Shown: positions 53,816 to 63,709 of the stretch, piece after piece
Layout of the letters: every line of letters starts with the position of its first letter
Position numbering within the stretch: position 1 is the first letter of the stretch
DNA from: Lysobacter soyae
GTDB taxonomy: Bacteria; Pseudomonadota; Gammaproteobacteria; Xanthomonadales; Xanthomonadaceae
Assembly: GCF_019551435.1 (NCBI RefSeq)
Contig: NZ_CP080544.1
Coordinates: forward strand, 930,001 to 994,000
Direction: 5' to 3'
Length of the DNA: 64,000 bases
Made by a program: the position numbers and the translations under genes
Notes under the pieces: model-generated
What the model saw: only the letters and a program-made list of their open reading frames with translations
Told to the model about the DNA's origin: nothing
The model's database searches: none

Positions 53816-55498
53816 ATGACTGAATCATTTGCAGAACTGTTTGAACAAAGCGAAGCCCAACTGGTCAAGCTGAAGCCGGGCGCTATCGTCTCCGGCGTCG
53901 TCGTGGATGTCCGCAACGATGTCGTGGTCATCAACGCCGGCCTGAAATCCGAAGGCATTGTTCCGATCGAACAGTTCCGTAACGACGCTGGCGAAATCGA
54001 CGTGGGCATTGGCGACACCGTGAAGGTGGCGCTCGAGTTCATCGAAAACGGTTTCGGCGAGACCGTCCTTTCGCGTGAAAAAGCCAAGCGCGCGATGGTG
54101 TGGGACGAGCTCGAAGAAGCGCTCAACAACGATGCCACCATCGTGGGTCGTATCAACGGCAAGGTCAAAGGCGGCTTCACCGTCGACATCAAGGACGTCC
54201 GCGCATTCTTGCCGGGTTCGTTGGTCGACGTGCGTCCGGTCCGCGATCCTGTCTACCTGGAAGGCAAGGAACTCGAATTCAAGCTCATCAAGCTTGATCG
54301 CAAGCGCAACAACGTGGTGGTCAGCCGCCGCGCAGTGGTCGAAACCGAGCATTCGGAAGAGCGCGAACAGCTGCTTGAAAAGCTGGTCGAAGGCGCCAAG
54401 CTCAAGGGCGTCGTCAAGAACCTCACCGACTACGGCGCATTCGTCGACCTCGGCGGTATCGACGGCCTGCTGCACATCACCGACATGGCATGGAAGCGCG
54501 TGCGCCATCCGTCCGAAGTCGTTGAAGTCGGCCAAGAACTCGACGTCCGCGTGCTCAAGTACGACCGTGAACGCAACCGCGTGTCGCTCGGCCTCAAGCA
54601 AATGGGCGAAGATCCGTGGGATAACGTCGCACGTCGTTACCCGGCCAATACCCGCGCATTCGGCAAGGTCAGCAACGTCACCGAATACGGTGCGTTCGTT
54701 GAAATCGAACCGGGCGTCGAAGGCCTGGTCCACGTCTCCGAAATGGATTGGACCAACAAGAACGTCAACCCGTCGAAGGTTGTCCAAGTCGGTGACGAAG
54801 TCCAAGTCATGGTCCTCGACGTTGATGAAGAACGTCGCCGCATTTCGCTCGGCATGAAGCAAGTCAGCTCGAATCCGTGGGAAACCTTTGCTGCCATCCA
54901 CAAGAAGGGTGACAAGGTCGAAGGCCAAATCAAGTCGATCACCGATTTCGGTGTGTTCATCGGCTTGGACGGCGGCATCGACGGCCTCATCCACTTGTCG
55001 GACATCAGCTGGAATTCCACCGGTGAAGACCTGGCGCGCAACTTCAAGAAGGGTGACAACCTGGAAGCCGTTGTGTTGGCCGTTGATCCGGAACGCGAAC
55101 GCATTTCGCTCGGCATCAAGCAAATGGAACAAGACCCGATGGGTCAATTCCAAGCCAGCAACAGCCGCGGTTCGATCGTGAACGGCACCGTCAAAGAAGT
55201 GGACGCCAAGGGCGCAACCATCGAATTGGCTGACGGCGTGGAAGGCTACTTGGCCGCCCGCGACATCTCGACCGAACGCGTCGACGACGCCACCACCAAG
55301 TTGAAGGTCGGTGACGCAGTTGAAGCCAAGATCGTCGGTACCGATCGCAAGAGCCGCTTGCTGCAACTCTCGATCCGCGCGAAGGATCAAGACGAACTGC
55401 AAGAAACGATGGCCGAATACAACAAGTCGGCAGATACGTCGAGCGGCAACACGCAGTTGGGCGACCTCCTGCGTCAGCAACTCGGCAAGTCGGAATAA
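53816..55498 (+). CDS. rpsA: 30S ribosomal protein S1
   Basis: 560 aa with six S1 motifs, the standard size for E. coli-type S1. Start [20 protein letters not shown] at ATG 53816, the frame upstream being leader. The repeats are visible as [108 protein letters not shown]. Binds mRNA and opens it for initiation. No SD: the 14 bases before ATG are GAGTTAAATCA-like, with no AGGAGG match. The very regular codon use makes long antisense open frames that are not genes. Confidence 0.98.
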   Translation: MTESFAELFEQSEAQLVKLKPGAIVSGVVVDVRNDVVVINAGLKSEGIVPIEQFRNDAGEIDVGIGDTVKVALEFIENGFGETVLSREKAKRAMVWDELEEALNNDATIVGRINGKVKGGFTVDIKDVRAFLPGSLVDVRPVRDPVYLEGKELEFKLIKLDRKRNNVVVSRRAVVETEHSEEREQLLEKLVEGAKLKGVVKNLTDYGAFVDLGGIDGLLHITDMAWKRVRHPSEVVEVGQELDVRVLKYDRERNRVSLGLKQMGEDPWDNVARRYPANTRAFGKVSNVTEYGAFVEIEPGVEGLVHVSEMDWTNKNVNPSKVVQVGDEVQVMVLDVDEERRRISLGMKQVSSNPWETFAAIHKKGDKVEGQIKSITDFGVFIGLDGGIDGLIHLSDISWNSTGEDLARNFKKGDNLEAVVLAVDPERERISLGIKQMEQDPMGQFQASNSRGSIVNGTVKEVDAKGATIELADGVEGYLAARDISTERVDDATTKLKVGDAVEAKIVGTDRKSRLLQLSIRAKDQDELQETMAEYNKSADTSSGNTQLGDLLRQQLGKSE

Positions 55499-55516
55499 GT
55501 TGTAAATCGTGAATCG

Positions 55517-55544
55517 CATGCAGCCTGCTTCGGCAGGCTGCATG
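55517..55544 (+). other. UUCG-capped hairpin between rpsA and ihfB
   Basis: A perfect 12 bp stem, CATGCAGCCTGC and GCAGGCTGCATG, closed by a TTCG tetraloop (C-UUCG-G), begins 19 bases after the rpsA stop. There is no T-run after it, so it is not a classical terminator; it could stabilise the 3' end of rpsA mRNA or be an RNase processing or attenuation site before ihfB. Confidence 0.65.
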
Positions 55545-55577
55545 TCACGGCACGCAAAAAAGGTCGGAATAGGGGCT

Positions 55578-55889
55578 ATGACCAAATCGGAACTCATCGA
55601 AAAGCTGCACAAGCAGCAACCACATCTCAAGACGGACGACGTAGAGCTCGCCGTGAAATTGGTCCTCGATGCCATGACCGCCTCTTTGGCCAACCACGAT
55701 CGCATTGAAGTGCGTGGGTTTGGCAGTTTTTCCATTCATTACCGTGCCTCGCGCACCGGTCGCAATCCGCGTACCGGCTCTGCCGTCGAGTTGCCGGCCA
55801 AACATGTACCTCACTTCCGTCCGGGCAAAGAGCTCCGCACGATGGTGACGGATGTCGTGCCGCTGGAAGACAGCGATGCCGCGGAATAA
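55578..55889 (+). CDS. ihfB: Integration host factor beta subunit
   Basis: 103 aa from ATG 55578 ([20 protein letters not shown]). HU/IHF-family DNA-bending protein; the beta arm ends with [20 protein letters not shown] and the Pro intercalating position is in this R-N-P-R-x-G segment. Forms the heterodimer with IhfA, encoded elsewhere. Order rpsA-ihfB is the common gammaproteobacterial arrangement. The frame to 55509 is leader. Confidence 0.96.
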   Translation: MTKSELIEKLHKQQPHLKTDDVELAVKLVLDAMTASLANHDRIEVRGFGSFSIHYRASRTGRNPRTGSAVELPAKHVPHFRPGKELRTMVTDVVPLEDSDAAE

Positions 55890-55937
55890 TCCGCGCAAGG
55901 TTTAGAATCAATTCTGTTTGATCCATCAAGGGAACGC

Positions 55938-57119
55938 ATGCTTGCCTTTCTCGACCAATGGCTGTGGCTTGTCATCCTCGTGCCGAGTGCGGCCGTCATC
56001 GGATGGATCGTCGGGCGTCGCGGCGGCCAGATCCACAAAGAGAGCCAGGTCAGCAAGCTGTCTGTCACGTATTTTCGCGGCCTCAACTACCTGTTGACCG
56101 AACAGCCGGATAAAGCGATTGAGCTCTTCCTGCATATCGCGGAAATAGACAAAGAAACGTTTGAGACCCAAGTCGCCTTGGGCCATTTGTTCCGTCGTCG
56201 CGGCGAGGTGGACCGCGCCATCCGTTTGCACCAGGGATTGGTCGAGCGCAAGGACCTCAACGACGCACAACGCGTTCAAGCGCTGTTGGCGCTGGGCGAG
56301 GACTACATGCGTTCCGGCCTGTTGGACCGCGCCGAAACCGTGTTTTCGGAACTTGCCTCCATTGACCAAAAAGCCCCGTTGGCGCTCAAACACTTGATCG
56401 GCATATACCAGTCCGAGCGTGACTGGGAAAAGGCCATCAACAACGCCGTGCGTTATGAGTCGGTCACCGGTGAGCCGATGGGCAAACTGATTGCGCAGTT
56501 GGAATGCGAGCTCGCCGAGCGCAAGCGCGCTGAAGGCGATACCACCGGTGCACGTGAATGCATCGCGCGTGCCTACGCCGCCGATTCCACCTGCTGCCGT
56601 GCCGGCATGATTGAAGGCCGATTGGATTTGGAGGCCGGCGACGTGCGCGGCGCGACACGCGCCTACGAGCGCGCAGCGCGACACGATCCCGATTTCCTGC
56701 CAGAGATATTGCCGCACTTGTTGGAGTGCTATGCGCGTATCGGTGACACGCCGGGCGCCAAAGGCTTCCTGACGGAAATGTCCGAGCACTACGCCGGCAT
56801 CTCACCGGTACTGGCCCTCACACGCTTGGTCGAGAAAGATGACGGTCCGGCGGCCGCACGGGATTTTCTGGTGGGACAGCTTCAAAAGCGCCCCTCCGTG
56901 CGCGGCGAATCCGTGTTGATTGATTTGTCGCTGGCCGGGCAGAGCGATGCCGTGGACACCCTCAAAGAACTCAAGGGCATCACCGATCAACTTTTGGTTC
57001 GCAATCCCAGCTATCGCTGTACGCGTTGTGGATTCGGCGCACGATCGCACCATTGGCAATGCCCGAGCTGCAAAGAGTGGGCGACGGTCAAGCCGCTATT
57101 GAATTACGCGGTGGTCTGA
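55938..57119 (+). CDS. lapB: Lipopolysaccharide assembly protein LapB (YciM)
   Basis: 393 aa. N-terminal membrane helix (LDQWLWLVILVPSAAVIGWI), seven or more TPR units (YLLTEQPDKAIELFLHIAEI, LLDRAETVFSELASIDQ and so on), and the C-terminal rubredoxin-like zinc site in YRCTRCGFGARSHHWQCPSC. LapB regulates FtsH-dependent degradation of LpxC and so lipid A synthesis. In many relatives lapA (DUF1049) stands before it; here the gap from ihfB is only 48 bases, so lapA is absent at this place. Confidence 0.94.
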   Translation: MLAFLDQWLWLVILVPSAAVIGWIVGRRGGQIHKESQVSKLSVTYFRGLNYLLTEQPDKAIELFLHIAEIDKETFETQVALGHLFRRRGEVDRAIRLHQGLVERKDLNDAQRVQALLALGEDYMRSGLLDRAETVFSELASIDQKAPLALKHLIGIYQSERDWEKAINNAVRYESVTGEPMGKLIAQLECELAERKRAEGDTTGARECIARAYAADSTCCRAGMIEGRLDLEAGDVRGATRAYERAARHDPDFLPEILPHLLECYARIGDTPGAKGFLTEMSEHYAGISPVLALTRLVEKDDGPAAARDFLVGQLQKRPSVRGESVLIDLSLAGQSDAVDTLKELKGITDQLLVRNPSYRCTRCGFGARSHHWQCPSCKEWATVKPLLNYAVV

Positions 57120-57121
57120 GC

Positions 57122-58096
57122 GTGACGCCAACCTTGGTCTGGGTCATGGTCGCAGCGATCGCTGCAGGCGTGCTGACCCTGGCAACCATCGTCTATGCGC
57201 GACGCCGTGGCTTGTTGGATGAACCCGGCGAACGTCGCAGCCACGCCGAGGCAACACCGCGCGGCGGTGGCCTCGCCATTGTTCTGGTGGTCGCGACAGG
57301 TTTGGCCTATCTTTCCGGGCTCGAAAAATCGCCATTTGCGGTAGCCGCTCTGGCCGGTGTGGTTTTGGTCGCGGGCGTGGGTTGGTTGGATGATCACCGC
57401 GATCTGTCGATCCGGCTTCGCCTGATCGCGCACATCGTGGCCGCAGGGTTGTTGGCTTGGGCCTCCGGATTGGGCCCTCTCTGGGGCGGTCTGGTCTTCA
57501 TTGCTGCCGTCGTGCTGATCAATGTCTGGAATTTCATGGACGGCATCAATGGCATTGCCGCAAGTCAGGCAGCGGTGTTTGCCGGGCTGGCCTCGGTGTT
57601 GCTCGGATTGGCGCTACCGCACGCATTGGCGGTCATTTTTCTCGGTGCCTGCCTTGGCTTCTTGCCGTTCAACTTCCCGAAGGCGCGCATCTTCATGGGC
57701 GACGTGGGCAGCGGCACTTTGGGTTTTCTAGTGGCCGTTCTCCTATGCGCGGCCTTGATGGAGGCGGGCGGCTATCGAGGCGTGTTGCCACTCCTTTTTC
57801 CCTTGGCGCCGTTCTTGGTGGACGCAGGTTGGACCCTGCTGGCACGCATGCGGCAAAGGGAACGCTGGTGGACCGCCCATGTCACGCACGTCTACCAGGT
57901 CTGGGCGCGCATTGCCGGATCCCATGTCCCGGTCACTTTGGCCTACTTGTCGCTGGCTTTGGCCGGTGCCGCCATTGCCTTGGGTGTTCAAGGGATGGAC
58001 ATCAATTTCATTAAGATTTCGCTAACACTGTGGTATACATCCCTGTCACTGGCGTGGTGGATCCTTCGCAAACAAGGATTTGCACGAACTTTCTAG
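57122..58096 (+). CDS. WecA/MraY-family undecaprenyl-phosphate sugar-1-phosphate transferase
   Basis: 324 aa from GTG 57122, two bases after the lapB stop; the upstream frame is shadow. Nine to ten membrane helices. Signatures: RRSHAEATPRGGGLAIVLVV, the Asp-rich VGWLDDHRDLSIRLR, NVWNFMDGINGIAASQA and the IFMGDVGSGTLGFLVA catalytic region. Starts lipid-linked O-antigen or exopolysaccharide units by moving GlcNAc-1-P or a related sugar to undecaprenyl phosphate. Which sugar is unknown. The dehydratase gene follows after 8 bases. Confidence 0.93.
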   Translation: MTPTLVWVMVAAIAAGVLTLATIVYARRRGLLDEPGERRSHAEATPRGGGLAIVLVVATGLAYLSGLEKSPFAVAALAGVVLVAGVGWLDDHRDLSIRLRLIAHIVAAGLLAWASGLGPLWGGLVFIAAVVLINVWNFMDGINGIAASQAAVFAGLASVLLGLALPHALAVIFLGACLGFLPFNFPKARIFMGDVGSGTLGFLVAVLLCAALMEAGGYRGVLPLLFPLAPFLVDAGWTLLARMRQRERWWTAHVTHVYQVWARIAGSHVPVTLAYLSLALAGAAIALGVQGMDINFIKISLTLWYTSLSLAWWILRKQGFARTF

Positions 58097-58104
58097 GGAT
58101 TTGG

Positions 58105-60012
58105 ATGAGCAAGCGTGGTAGTCCATGGATGGCGCAGTTACCGCGTTATCTGATTGTTTTGCACGATCTCGTCATGGTCGTCGTTGCTTGGCTGGGCTTG
58201 CACGCCATCCGCTATTGGATCAATAACCAAACGCCGCCGTTCCAGGCCTTGGGCGCCGAAATGGCGATCGTCCTGGTGTCCCAGGCGATGGTCTTTCAAT
58301 GGGTGGGGCTGTACAAAGGCCTGTGGCGCTTCGCCAGCCTTCCCGATTTGTGGAACATCATCAAAGCCGGCATCGGCGGGGTCATTTTGGCCTCCGTTGC
58401 ACTTTTCGCTTACAACCGCTTGAACGGCGTCTCCCGTGCGGTCTTGTTGCTCTATCCGTTCGTGCTCGGGGCACTCCTAGGCACACCGCGCTTGCTCTAT
58501 CGCATTTGGAAGGATCGCCTGACCCATATGCGTTTGCAGCCCCAGGCCACACGCGTCCTGATCTTGGGCGCTGGTGAATCCGGCGAGGCCTGCGCCCGTG
58601 ACTTGCTGCGGAGCGGCACCTATCATCCGGTCGGTTTCTTGGATGATTCGCCGGCCCTGAAAAACAGCCGATTGCTCGGATTCCCGGTGCTGGGCCGTTT
58701 TGAAGATGCGGCACTGATGGCAAAACAAACCGCCGCCGAACTTCTCGTCATTGCCTTGCCCAACGTCGGCGCCGAAGAAATGCAACGCGTCATTGGCATT
58801 TGTGAACGCTCGGGCGTTGCATTTCGAATGCTGCCGAAGCTTGAAGATGTGCTGAGTGGTCGCGCGTTGCCTGGTGAGCTGAAACAAGTCGACATTGACG
58901 ATCTCTTGGGGCGCGATCCGGTCGTGCCGAATTGGAAGGCAATTCGCGAATGGCTGGTTGGCCGCTGCGTGCTGGTAACCGGTGCCGGTGGTTCCATCGG
59001 TTCCGAGTTGTGCCGCCAATGTGCGCGCCACGGCGCCACACAAATCCTCTTGGTGGAAATCGACGAGCTTTCGCTGATGCGCATCGAGGCGGAATTGCGC
59101 CGCGATTTCCCCACGTTGGCGGTCGTGTCCGTGTTGGGAGACTGCGGCGATGCCGCCGTGATGCGACATGCATTCAAGCAATGTGTGCCTGATGCCGTGT
59201 TTCATGCAGCCGCTTACAAACAAGTACCGGTGTTGGAAACGCAGCTCCGTGAAGCCGTGCGTAACAATGCACTCGCCACCCATGTGGTGGCGGAAGAAAG
59301 CGATCGGGTGGGGGTGGCGACCTTCATTTTGATTTCGACCGACAAAGCCGTGGATCCGGTGAACGTCTTGGGTGCGAGCAAACGTTTCGCCGAAATGATT
59401 TGCCAATCAAAGGCGGCGGAAAGCCATACCCACTTCATTACCGTGCGATTCGGTAACGTTTTGGATTCGGCGGGCAGCGTGGTGCCGTTGTTCCGTGAGC
59501 AGATCCGCACTGGCGGGCCGGTGACGGTCACCGATCCGGAAGTGACTCGATACTTCATGACGATTCCCGAGGCCTGCATTTTGATTCTGCAAGCCGCGGC
59601 CATCGGTGCCCACGATTCCATTTACACCTTGGACATGGGTGAACCGGTGTCTATCCGGACGCTGGCAGAGCAACTGATTCGCTTGGCGGGCAAACAACCG
59701 GGTAAGGACATCGCCATCACCTATACCGGCCTGCGTCCCGGCGAAAAATTGCATGAGACTTTGTTCCATTCGGAAGAAAGCTACAAGCCGACCAGCCATA
59801 ACAAGATTCTGCAGGCGGTCGCGCGCGAATTGGATCCGGCGCTGGTCAATGCCATGGCAACGAGTTTGCGCACCGCCAGCGATGCGTACGACTTGGACGC
59901 GCTCAATGATTTGCTTCGCGCATCCGTGCCGGAATTCGAACCCGGCAATGCGGACGGCGAAGCCGACAATCAAGTGATTATCAAATTCCCCAGCCGGAAG
60001 AACCGGCGATAA
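58105..60012 (+). CDS. Nucleoside-diphosphate-sugar 4,6-dehydratase, CapD/WbpM/PglF type
   Basis: 635 aa from ATG 58105. Four N-terminal membrane helices, a CoA-binding-like domain (RVLILGAGESGEACARDLLR), then the SDR domain: TGAGGSIGSELCRQCARHGA (NAD site), DAVFHAAAYKQVPVLE and STDKAVDPVNVLGASKRFAE. In this family the usual SDR Tyr is Met (NVMG-x-[ST]-K); here it is Leu, which should be looked at. C-terminal part GLRPGEKLHETLF is canonical. Makes a 4-keto-6-deoxy-HexNAc precursor for O-antigen or glycan. Terminator follows. Confidence 0.92.
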   Translation: MSKRGSPWMAQLPRYLIVLHDLVMVVVAWLGLHAIRYWINNQTPPFQALGAEMAIVLVSQAMVFQWVGLYKGLWRFASLPDLWNIIKAGIGGVILASVALFAYNRLNGVSRAVLLLYPFVLGALLGTPRLLYRIWKDRLTHMRLQPQATRVLILGAGESGEACARDLLRSGTYHPVGFLDDSPALKNSRLLGFPVLGRFEDAALMAKQTAAELLVIALPNVGAEEMQRVIGICERSGVAFRMLPKLEDVLSGRALPGELKQVDIDDLLGRDPVVPNWKAIREWLVGRCVLVTGAGGSIGSELCRQCARHGATQILLVEIDELSLMRIEAELRRDFPTLAVVSVLGDCGDAAVMRHAFKQCVPDAVFHAAAYKQVPVLETQLREAVRNNALATHVVAEESDRVGVATFILISTDKAVDPVNVLGASKRFAEMICQSKAAESHTHFITVRFGNVLDSAGSVVPLFREQIRTGGPVTVTDPEVTRYFMTIPEACILILQAAAIGAHDSIYTLDMGEPVSIRTLAEQLIRLAGKQPGKDIAITYTGLRPGEKLHETLFHSEESYKPTSHNKILQAVARELDPALVNAMATSLRTASDAYDLDALNDLLRASVPEFEPGNADGEADNQVIIKFPSRKNRR

Positions 60013-60046
60013 AAAAAGCACCGCGAAATGCGGTGCTTTTTTTTTT
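60011..60046. terminator. Strong terminator after the dehydratase gene
   Basis: GCACCGC/GCGGTGC stem with a GAAAT loop, preceded by AAAAAAA and followed by ten T. It also suits transcripts from the convergent fadA gene (stop at 60051). Confidence 0.93.
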
Positions 60047-60050
60047 GGCG

Positions 60051-61259
60051 TTACAGGCGCTCGAAGATACCCGCGGCACCCATGCCGGTTCCGATACACA
60101 TGGTCACCATGCCGTATTTCAGGTTGCGTCGACGCAGGCCATGCACCAGCGTTGCGGTACGGATGGCACCGGTGGCGCCGAGCGGGTGTCCCAAAGCAAT
60201 CGCGCCGCCCAGCGGATTGATCTTGGACGGATCCAACTTCGTGTCATGAATCACGGCCAGCGCCTGTGCGGCAAAGGCTTCATTCAATTCAATCCAATCC
60301 AATTGATCCGAAGTGAGACCGGCTTGCTTCAGTGCCTTCGGGATGGCGGCGATCGGGCCGATGCCCATGATTTCCGGCGGCACACCGGCCACCGAGAAAC
60401 TCACAAAACGCGCCAATGGCGTGAGGTTGTATTCCTTGATGGCCGCTTCCGAGGCCAACAGCACGCCGGCGGCGCCGTCGCTCATTTGCGACGCGTTACC
60501 GGCGGTGACCGTGCCGCCGAACTGCCCGTTACGGAACACGGGGCGCAATTTCGCCAGGGTTTCCATTGAGGTGCCCGGACGTGGGCCCTCGTCGGTATCC
60601 ACCGTCATGGTCATGTTGCGGATGACGTCGTTCGCCAGATCCGGCACGCGCGACACGATGTCATACGGCGTGATTTCGTCCTTGAATTCACCGGCGGCGA
60701 TCGCCGCGAGCGCCTTGTTGTGGGACTCAACAGCGAACGCATCCTGCGCTTCACGGCTGATTTTCCATTGCTCCGCGACTTTCTCGGCGGTGATGCCCAT
60801 GCCGTAGGCAATCGCCACGTTCTCGTCCTTGGCAAACACTTCCGGTGACAACGCAATCTTGTTGCCCATCATCGGCACCATGCTCATGCTCTCGGTCCCG
60901 CCGGCGAGCATCAAATCCGATTGGCCCAAGCGGATCTGGTCAGCCGCCAAAGCAACGGCTTGAAGGCCGGAAGAGCAAAAACGGTTGACGGTTTGTGCGG
61001 CGACGGTGTTCGGCAGTCCTGCCAACAGCACGCCGATGCGCGCGACGTTCATGCCTTGCTCGGCTTCCGGCATCGCACAACCGATGATGGCGTCTTCGAT
61101 GCGCTTCGCATCAATGCCTGGTGCTTGATCGACGACGGCGCGCAACACATGGGCGAGCATGTCGTCCGGGCGCGTGTTGCGGAACATGCCTTTAGGTGCC
61201 TTGCCGACGGGCGTGCGCGTCGCGGCAACGATGTAGGCGTCCTGTACTTGTTTGGTCAT
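60051..61259 (-). CDS. fadA: Acetyl-CoA C-acyltransferase (3-ketoacyl-CoA thiolase)
   Basis: 402 aa thiolase, last step of beta-oxidation. Acylated Cys in VNRFCSSGLQAVALAA, His in GGAIALGHPLGATGA, and base Cys in MVTMCIGTGMGAAGIFERL; start MTKQVQDAYIVAATRTPVGK. Length and the NRFCSSG motif fit FadA-type partners of FadB (rather than the biosynthetic PhaA). Encoded 49 bases after fadB. Confidence 0.95.
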   Translation of the reverse strand: MTKQVQDAYIVAATRTPVGKAPKGMFRNTRPDDMLAHVLRAVVDQAPGIDAKRIEDAIIGCAMPEAEQGMNVARIGVLLAGLPNTVAAQTVNRFCSSGLQAVALAADQIRLGQSDLMLAGGTESMSMVPMMGNKIALSPEVFAKDENVAIAYGMGITAEKVAEQWKISREAQDAFAVESHNKALAAIAAGEFKDEITPYDIVSRVPDLANDVIRNMTMTVDTDEGPRPGTSMETLAKLRPVFRNGQFGGTVTAGNASQMSDGAAGVLLASEAAIKEYNLTPLARFVSFSVAGVPPEIMGIGPIAAIPKALKQAGLTSDQLDWIELNEAFAAQALAVIHDTKLDPSKINPLGGAIALGHPLGATGAIRTATLVHGLRRRNLKYGMVTMCIGTGMGAAGIFERL

Positions 61260-61308
61260 TTCTGAAATTCCTTGAATGCAAGAAGTAGGGTTGTGACGCG
61301 TGCGCGCC

Positions 61309-63681
61309 TCAATTCCTCAGCGGCTTGCCGGTCTTGAGCATGTGTTCGATGCGGTCTTGGGTTTTTTGCTGCTTCGACAGTTCGCAGAAATGTTCGTGCT
61401 CCAAACGGATCAGCCATTCCTCGTCGACGATGCTGTTGCGATCCACCTCGCCGCCACACAGGATCGTGGCAATCCGCTCGGCGATTTCGTTGTCGTAAGG
61501 ACTGATGAAACGCCCTTCAAGCATGTTCACCAACATCATTTTGAAAGTGGCGATACCGACATTCCCGGCGACGCGAATGTTTCTGGCCGGCAGCGGCGGG
61601 CGGTAACCGGCTTCGGCCATGGCTGCAGCTTCTTCCTTCGCGACATACAACAGTTCGTATGCGTTCAAGACCACGCGGTCGCTCTTGCGCATCAGGCCGA
61701 GATCCTGCGCCTCGTAAGCCGAGGTGGAGACCTTGGCCATCGCGACGGTTTCAAAGATTTTCTTCAACTCTTCAAAGACGTCGCCGTTCGCACCTGCGGC
61801 TTCCGATGCCCGTGTCGCAAATTCCTTCAGTCCACCGCCGGCAGGCAACAAGCCGACGCCGGCTTCCACCAGACCGATATAGCTTTCAAGATGCGCAACG
61901 GTCTTGGCGCTGTGCATTTGGAATTCACAGCCGCCGCCGAGCGCCAGGCCACGCACGGCGGACACCACGGGTACCAAGGAATATTTGATGGCTTGGCTCG
62001 CGCGTTGGAAGTTCGACACCATGGCTTCGAATTGCGCATGCTTGCCTTCCTTCAACAAGCCCAGCGCACCGGCCAAGTCGGCGCCGGCGGAGAAGGGCTC
62101 CGAGTCTTGCCAAATCACCATGCCCTTGAAATCGCGCTCGGCGATTTTGATGGCCTCTTGAATGCCATCGAGCACTTGGTCGCTGACCGTGTGCATTTTG
62201 GTCTTGAAACTCAGGACCGCGATGTCTTCGCCGGCGTCACGCCACAAGCGCACGCCGTCGTTTTCCCACACGGTTTCGCCGCGGTCGAACTTTTCGCCCA
62301 ATACCGGATCGGGGAAACGCTGGCGCTTGTACACGGGCAAGTCGGAACGGGGCACCATGGCGTCACGTGTCGGGCTATAGCTACCTTCAGTGGAATAAAC
62401 GCCTTCGCGCGATTTCACCCAATCCGGCAAAGGTGCGTCACTCATGGCCTTGCCGGCGGCAATGTCTTCCTCGATCCATTGGGCCACTTGCTGCCAACCC
62501 GATGCCTGCCAGGTTTCAAACGGGCCCATGCGCCAGCCGTAGCCCCAACGCAAAGCCAGATCCACGTCGCGTGCGGTATCGGCGATGGACTTCAAGTGAT
62601 AAGCCGCATAGTGGAACAAATCACGGAAGGTCGCCCATACAAATTGCGCTTGCGGATTGGCGCTTGACCGCAAGTCACCCAACTTCTTGACCGGGTCTTT
62701 GCCTTTCAGAATTTCAATAACCTCGGCATCCGCGCCGGCGGAACCGGCGGCGTAGTCTTGTTTGGCAAGATCAAGCACGAAGATGTCTTTGCCGACCTTT
62801 CGATAAATACCGGCACCGGTTTTTTGACCCAAGGCGCCTTTTTCCACCAGCGCGCTCAGCCACACCGGTGCCTTGAAATACTTGTGCCAAGGATCATCCG
62901 GCAATGTATCGCCCATGGTCTTGATGACGTGCGCCATCGTGTCAAGGCCGACCACGTCGGCGGTGCGATAGGTGGCGGATTTCGGACGGCCGAGCAAAGG
63001 ACCGGTCAAACCATCCACCACATCGAAAGGCAAACCGAACGCGCCCGTGTGATGCATGGCCGCCAAGATCGAAAACACGCCGATGCGATTGCCGATGAAG
63101 TTCGGGGTATCGCGTGCGATAACGACGCCTTTTCCCATATAGGTGGTGAGGAAGGATTCCAACGCATCCATCACCCATTGCTCGGTGTGTTTGGAAGGAA
63201 TCAATTCCGCCAGGTGCATGTAGCGCGGCGGATTGAAGAAGTGCACGCCGCAGAAGCGATGGCGCAGTTCTTCCGGAAGGACGTCGCTCAGGCTGTCAAT
63301 GCCGAGGCCCGAGGTGTTGCTTGCCAAGACGGCATGGGCGGGCACGAACGGCGCGATTTTCTTATAGAGGTCTTGTTTCCAATCCATGCGCTCGGCAATC
63401 GCTTCGATCACCAAATCACAGGACTTCAATTCGTCCAGACCCGTGTTGTAGTTGGCGGCCACGATGGCATCGGCGAAGCTCTTGCGTCCAAACGGTGCCG
63501 GCGACAACTTGCCGAGATTGGCGATGGCCTTGCGGACAATGCCATTGGGATCGCCTTCTTTGGCGGGAAGGTCGAACAACACGACATCAATGCCTGCATT
63601 GACAAAGTGCGCGGCGATTTGCGCGCCCATCACGCCAGCGCCCAAAACGGCAACGCGACGGACCAGCAATTTCTGAGACAT
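61309..63681 (-). CDS. 3-hydroxyacyl-CoA dehydrogenase/enoyl-CoA hydratase fusion (FadB/FadN-like)
   Basis: 790 aa from ATG 63681 with GGAG eight bases upstream. The order is dehydrogenase first: VRRVAVLGAGVMGAQIAAHF (NAD Rossmann), VLASNTSGLGIDSLSDVLPE, FCGVHFFNPPRYMHLAELIP; the crotonase domain comes second (SAGADLAGALG, GLALGGGCEFQMHSAKTV). This order (HADH then ECH) differs from E. coli FadB, in which hydratase comes first, and matches FadN-type proteins. Catalytic Glu candidate is in GGGCEFQMH. Operon TetR-like, fadB, fadA. Confidence 0.92.
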   Translation of the reverse strand: MSQKLLVRRVAVLGAGVMGAQIAAHFVNAGIDVVLFDLPAKEGDPNGIVRKAIANLGKLSPAPFGRKSFADAIVAANYNTGLDELKSCDLVIEAIAERMDWKQDLYKKIAPFVPAHAVLASNTSGLGIDSLSDVLPEELRHRFCGVHFFNPPRYMHLAELIPSKHTEQWVMDALESFLTTYMGKGVVIARDTPNFIGNRIGVFSILAAMHHTGAFGLPFDVVDGLTGPLLGRPKSATYRTADVVGLDTMAHVIKTMGDTLPDDPWHKYFKAPVWLSALVEKGALGQKTGAGIYRKVGKDIFVLDLAKQDYAAGSAGADAEVIEILKGKDPVKKLGDLRSSANPQAQFVWATFRDLFHYAAYHLKSIADTARDVDLALRWGYGWRMGPFETWQASGWQQVAQWIEEDIAAGKAMSDAPLPDWVKSREGVYSTEGSYSPTRDAMVPRSDLPVYKRQRFPDPVLGEKFDRGETVWENDGVRLWRDAGEDIAVLSFKTKMHTVSDQVLDGIQEAIKIAERDFKGMVIWQDSEPFSAGADLAGALGLLKEGKHAQFEAMVSNFQRASQAIKYSLVPVVSAVRGLALGGGCEFQMHSAKTVAHLESYIGLVEAGVGLLPAGGGLKEFATRASEAAGANGDVFEELKKIFETVAMAKVSTSAYEAQDLGLMRKSDRVVLNAYELLYVAKEEAAAMAEAGYRPPLPARNIRVAGNVGIATFKMMLVNMLEGRFISPYDNEIAERIATILCGGEVDRNSIVDEEWLIRLEHEHFCELSKQQKTQDRIEHMLKTGKPLRN

Positions 63682-63709
63682 GGTTAAAACTCCTGGGAGA
63701 ATCGATAAG

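Noticed and set aside
53825-55735. 636-codon open frame on the minus strand
   Set aside because: Complete overlap with rpsA on the other strand; arises from the regular codon use of the ribosomal gene, with no family signature.
61300-62667. 455-codon open frame on the plus strand
   Set aside because: Antisense to fadB; no conserved motif seen.
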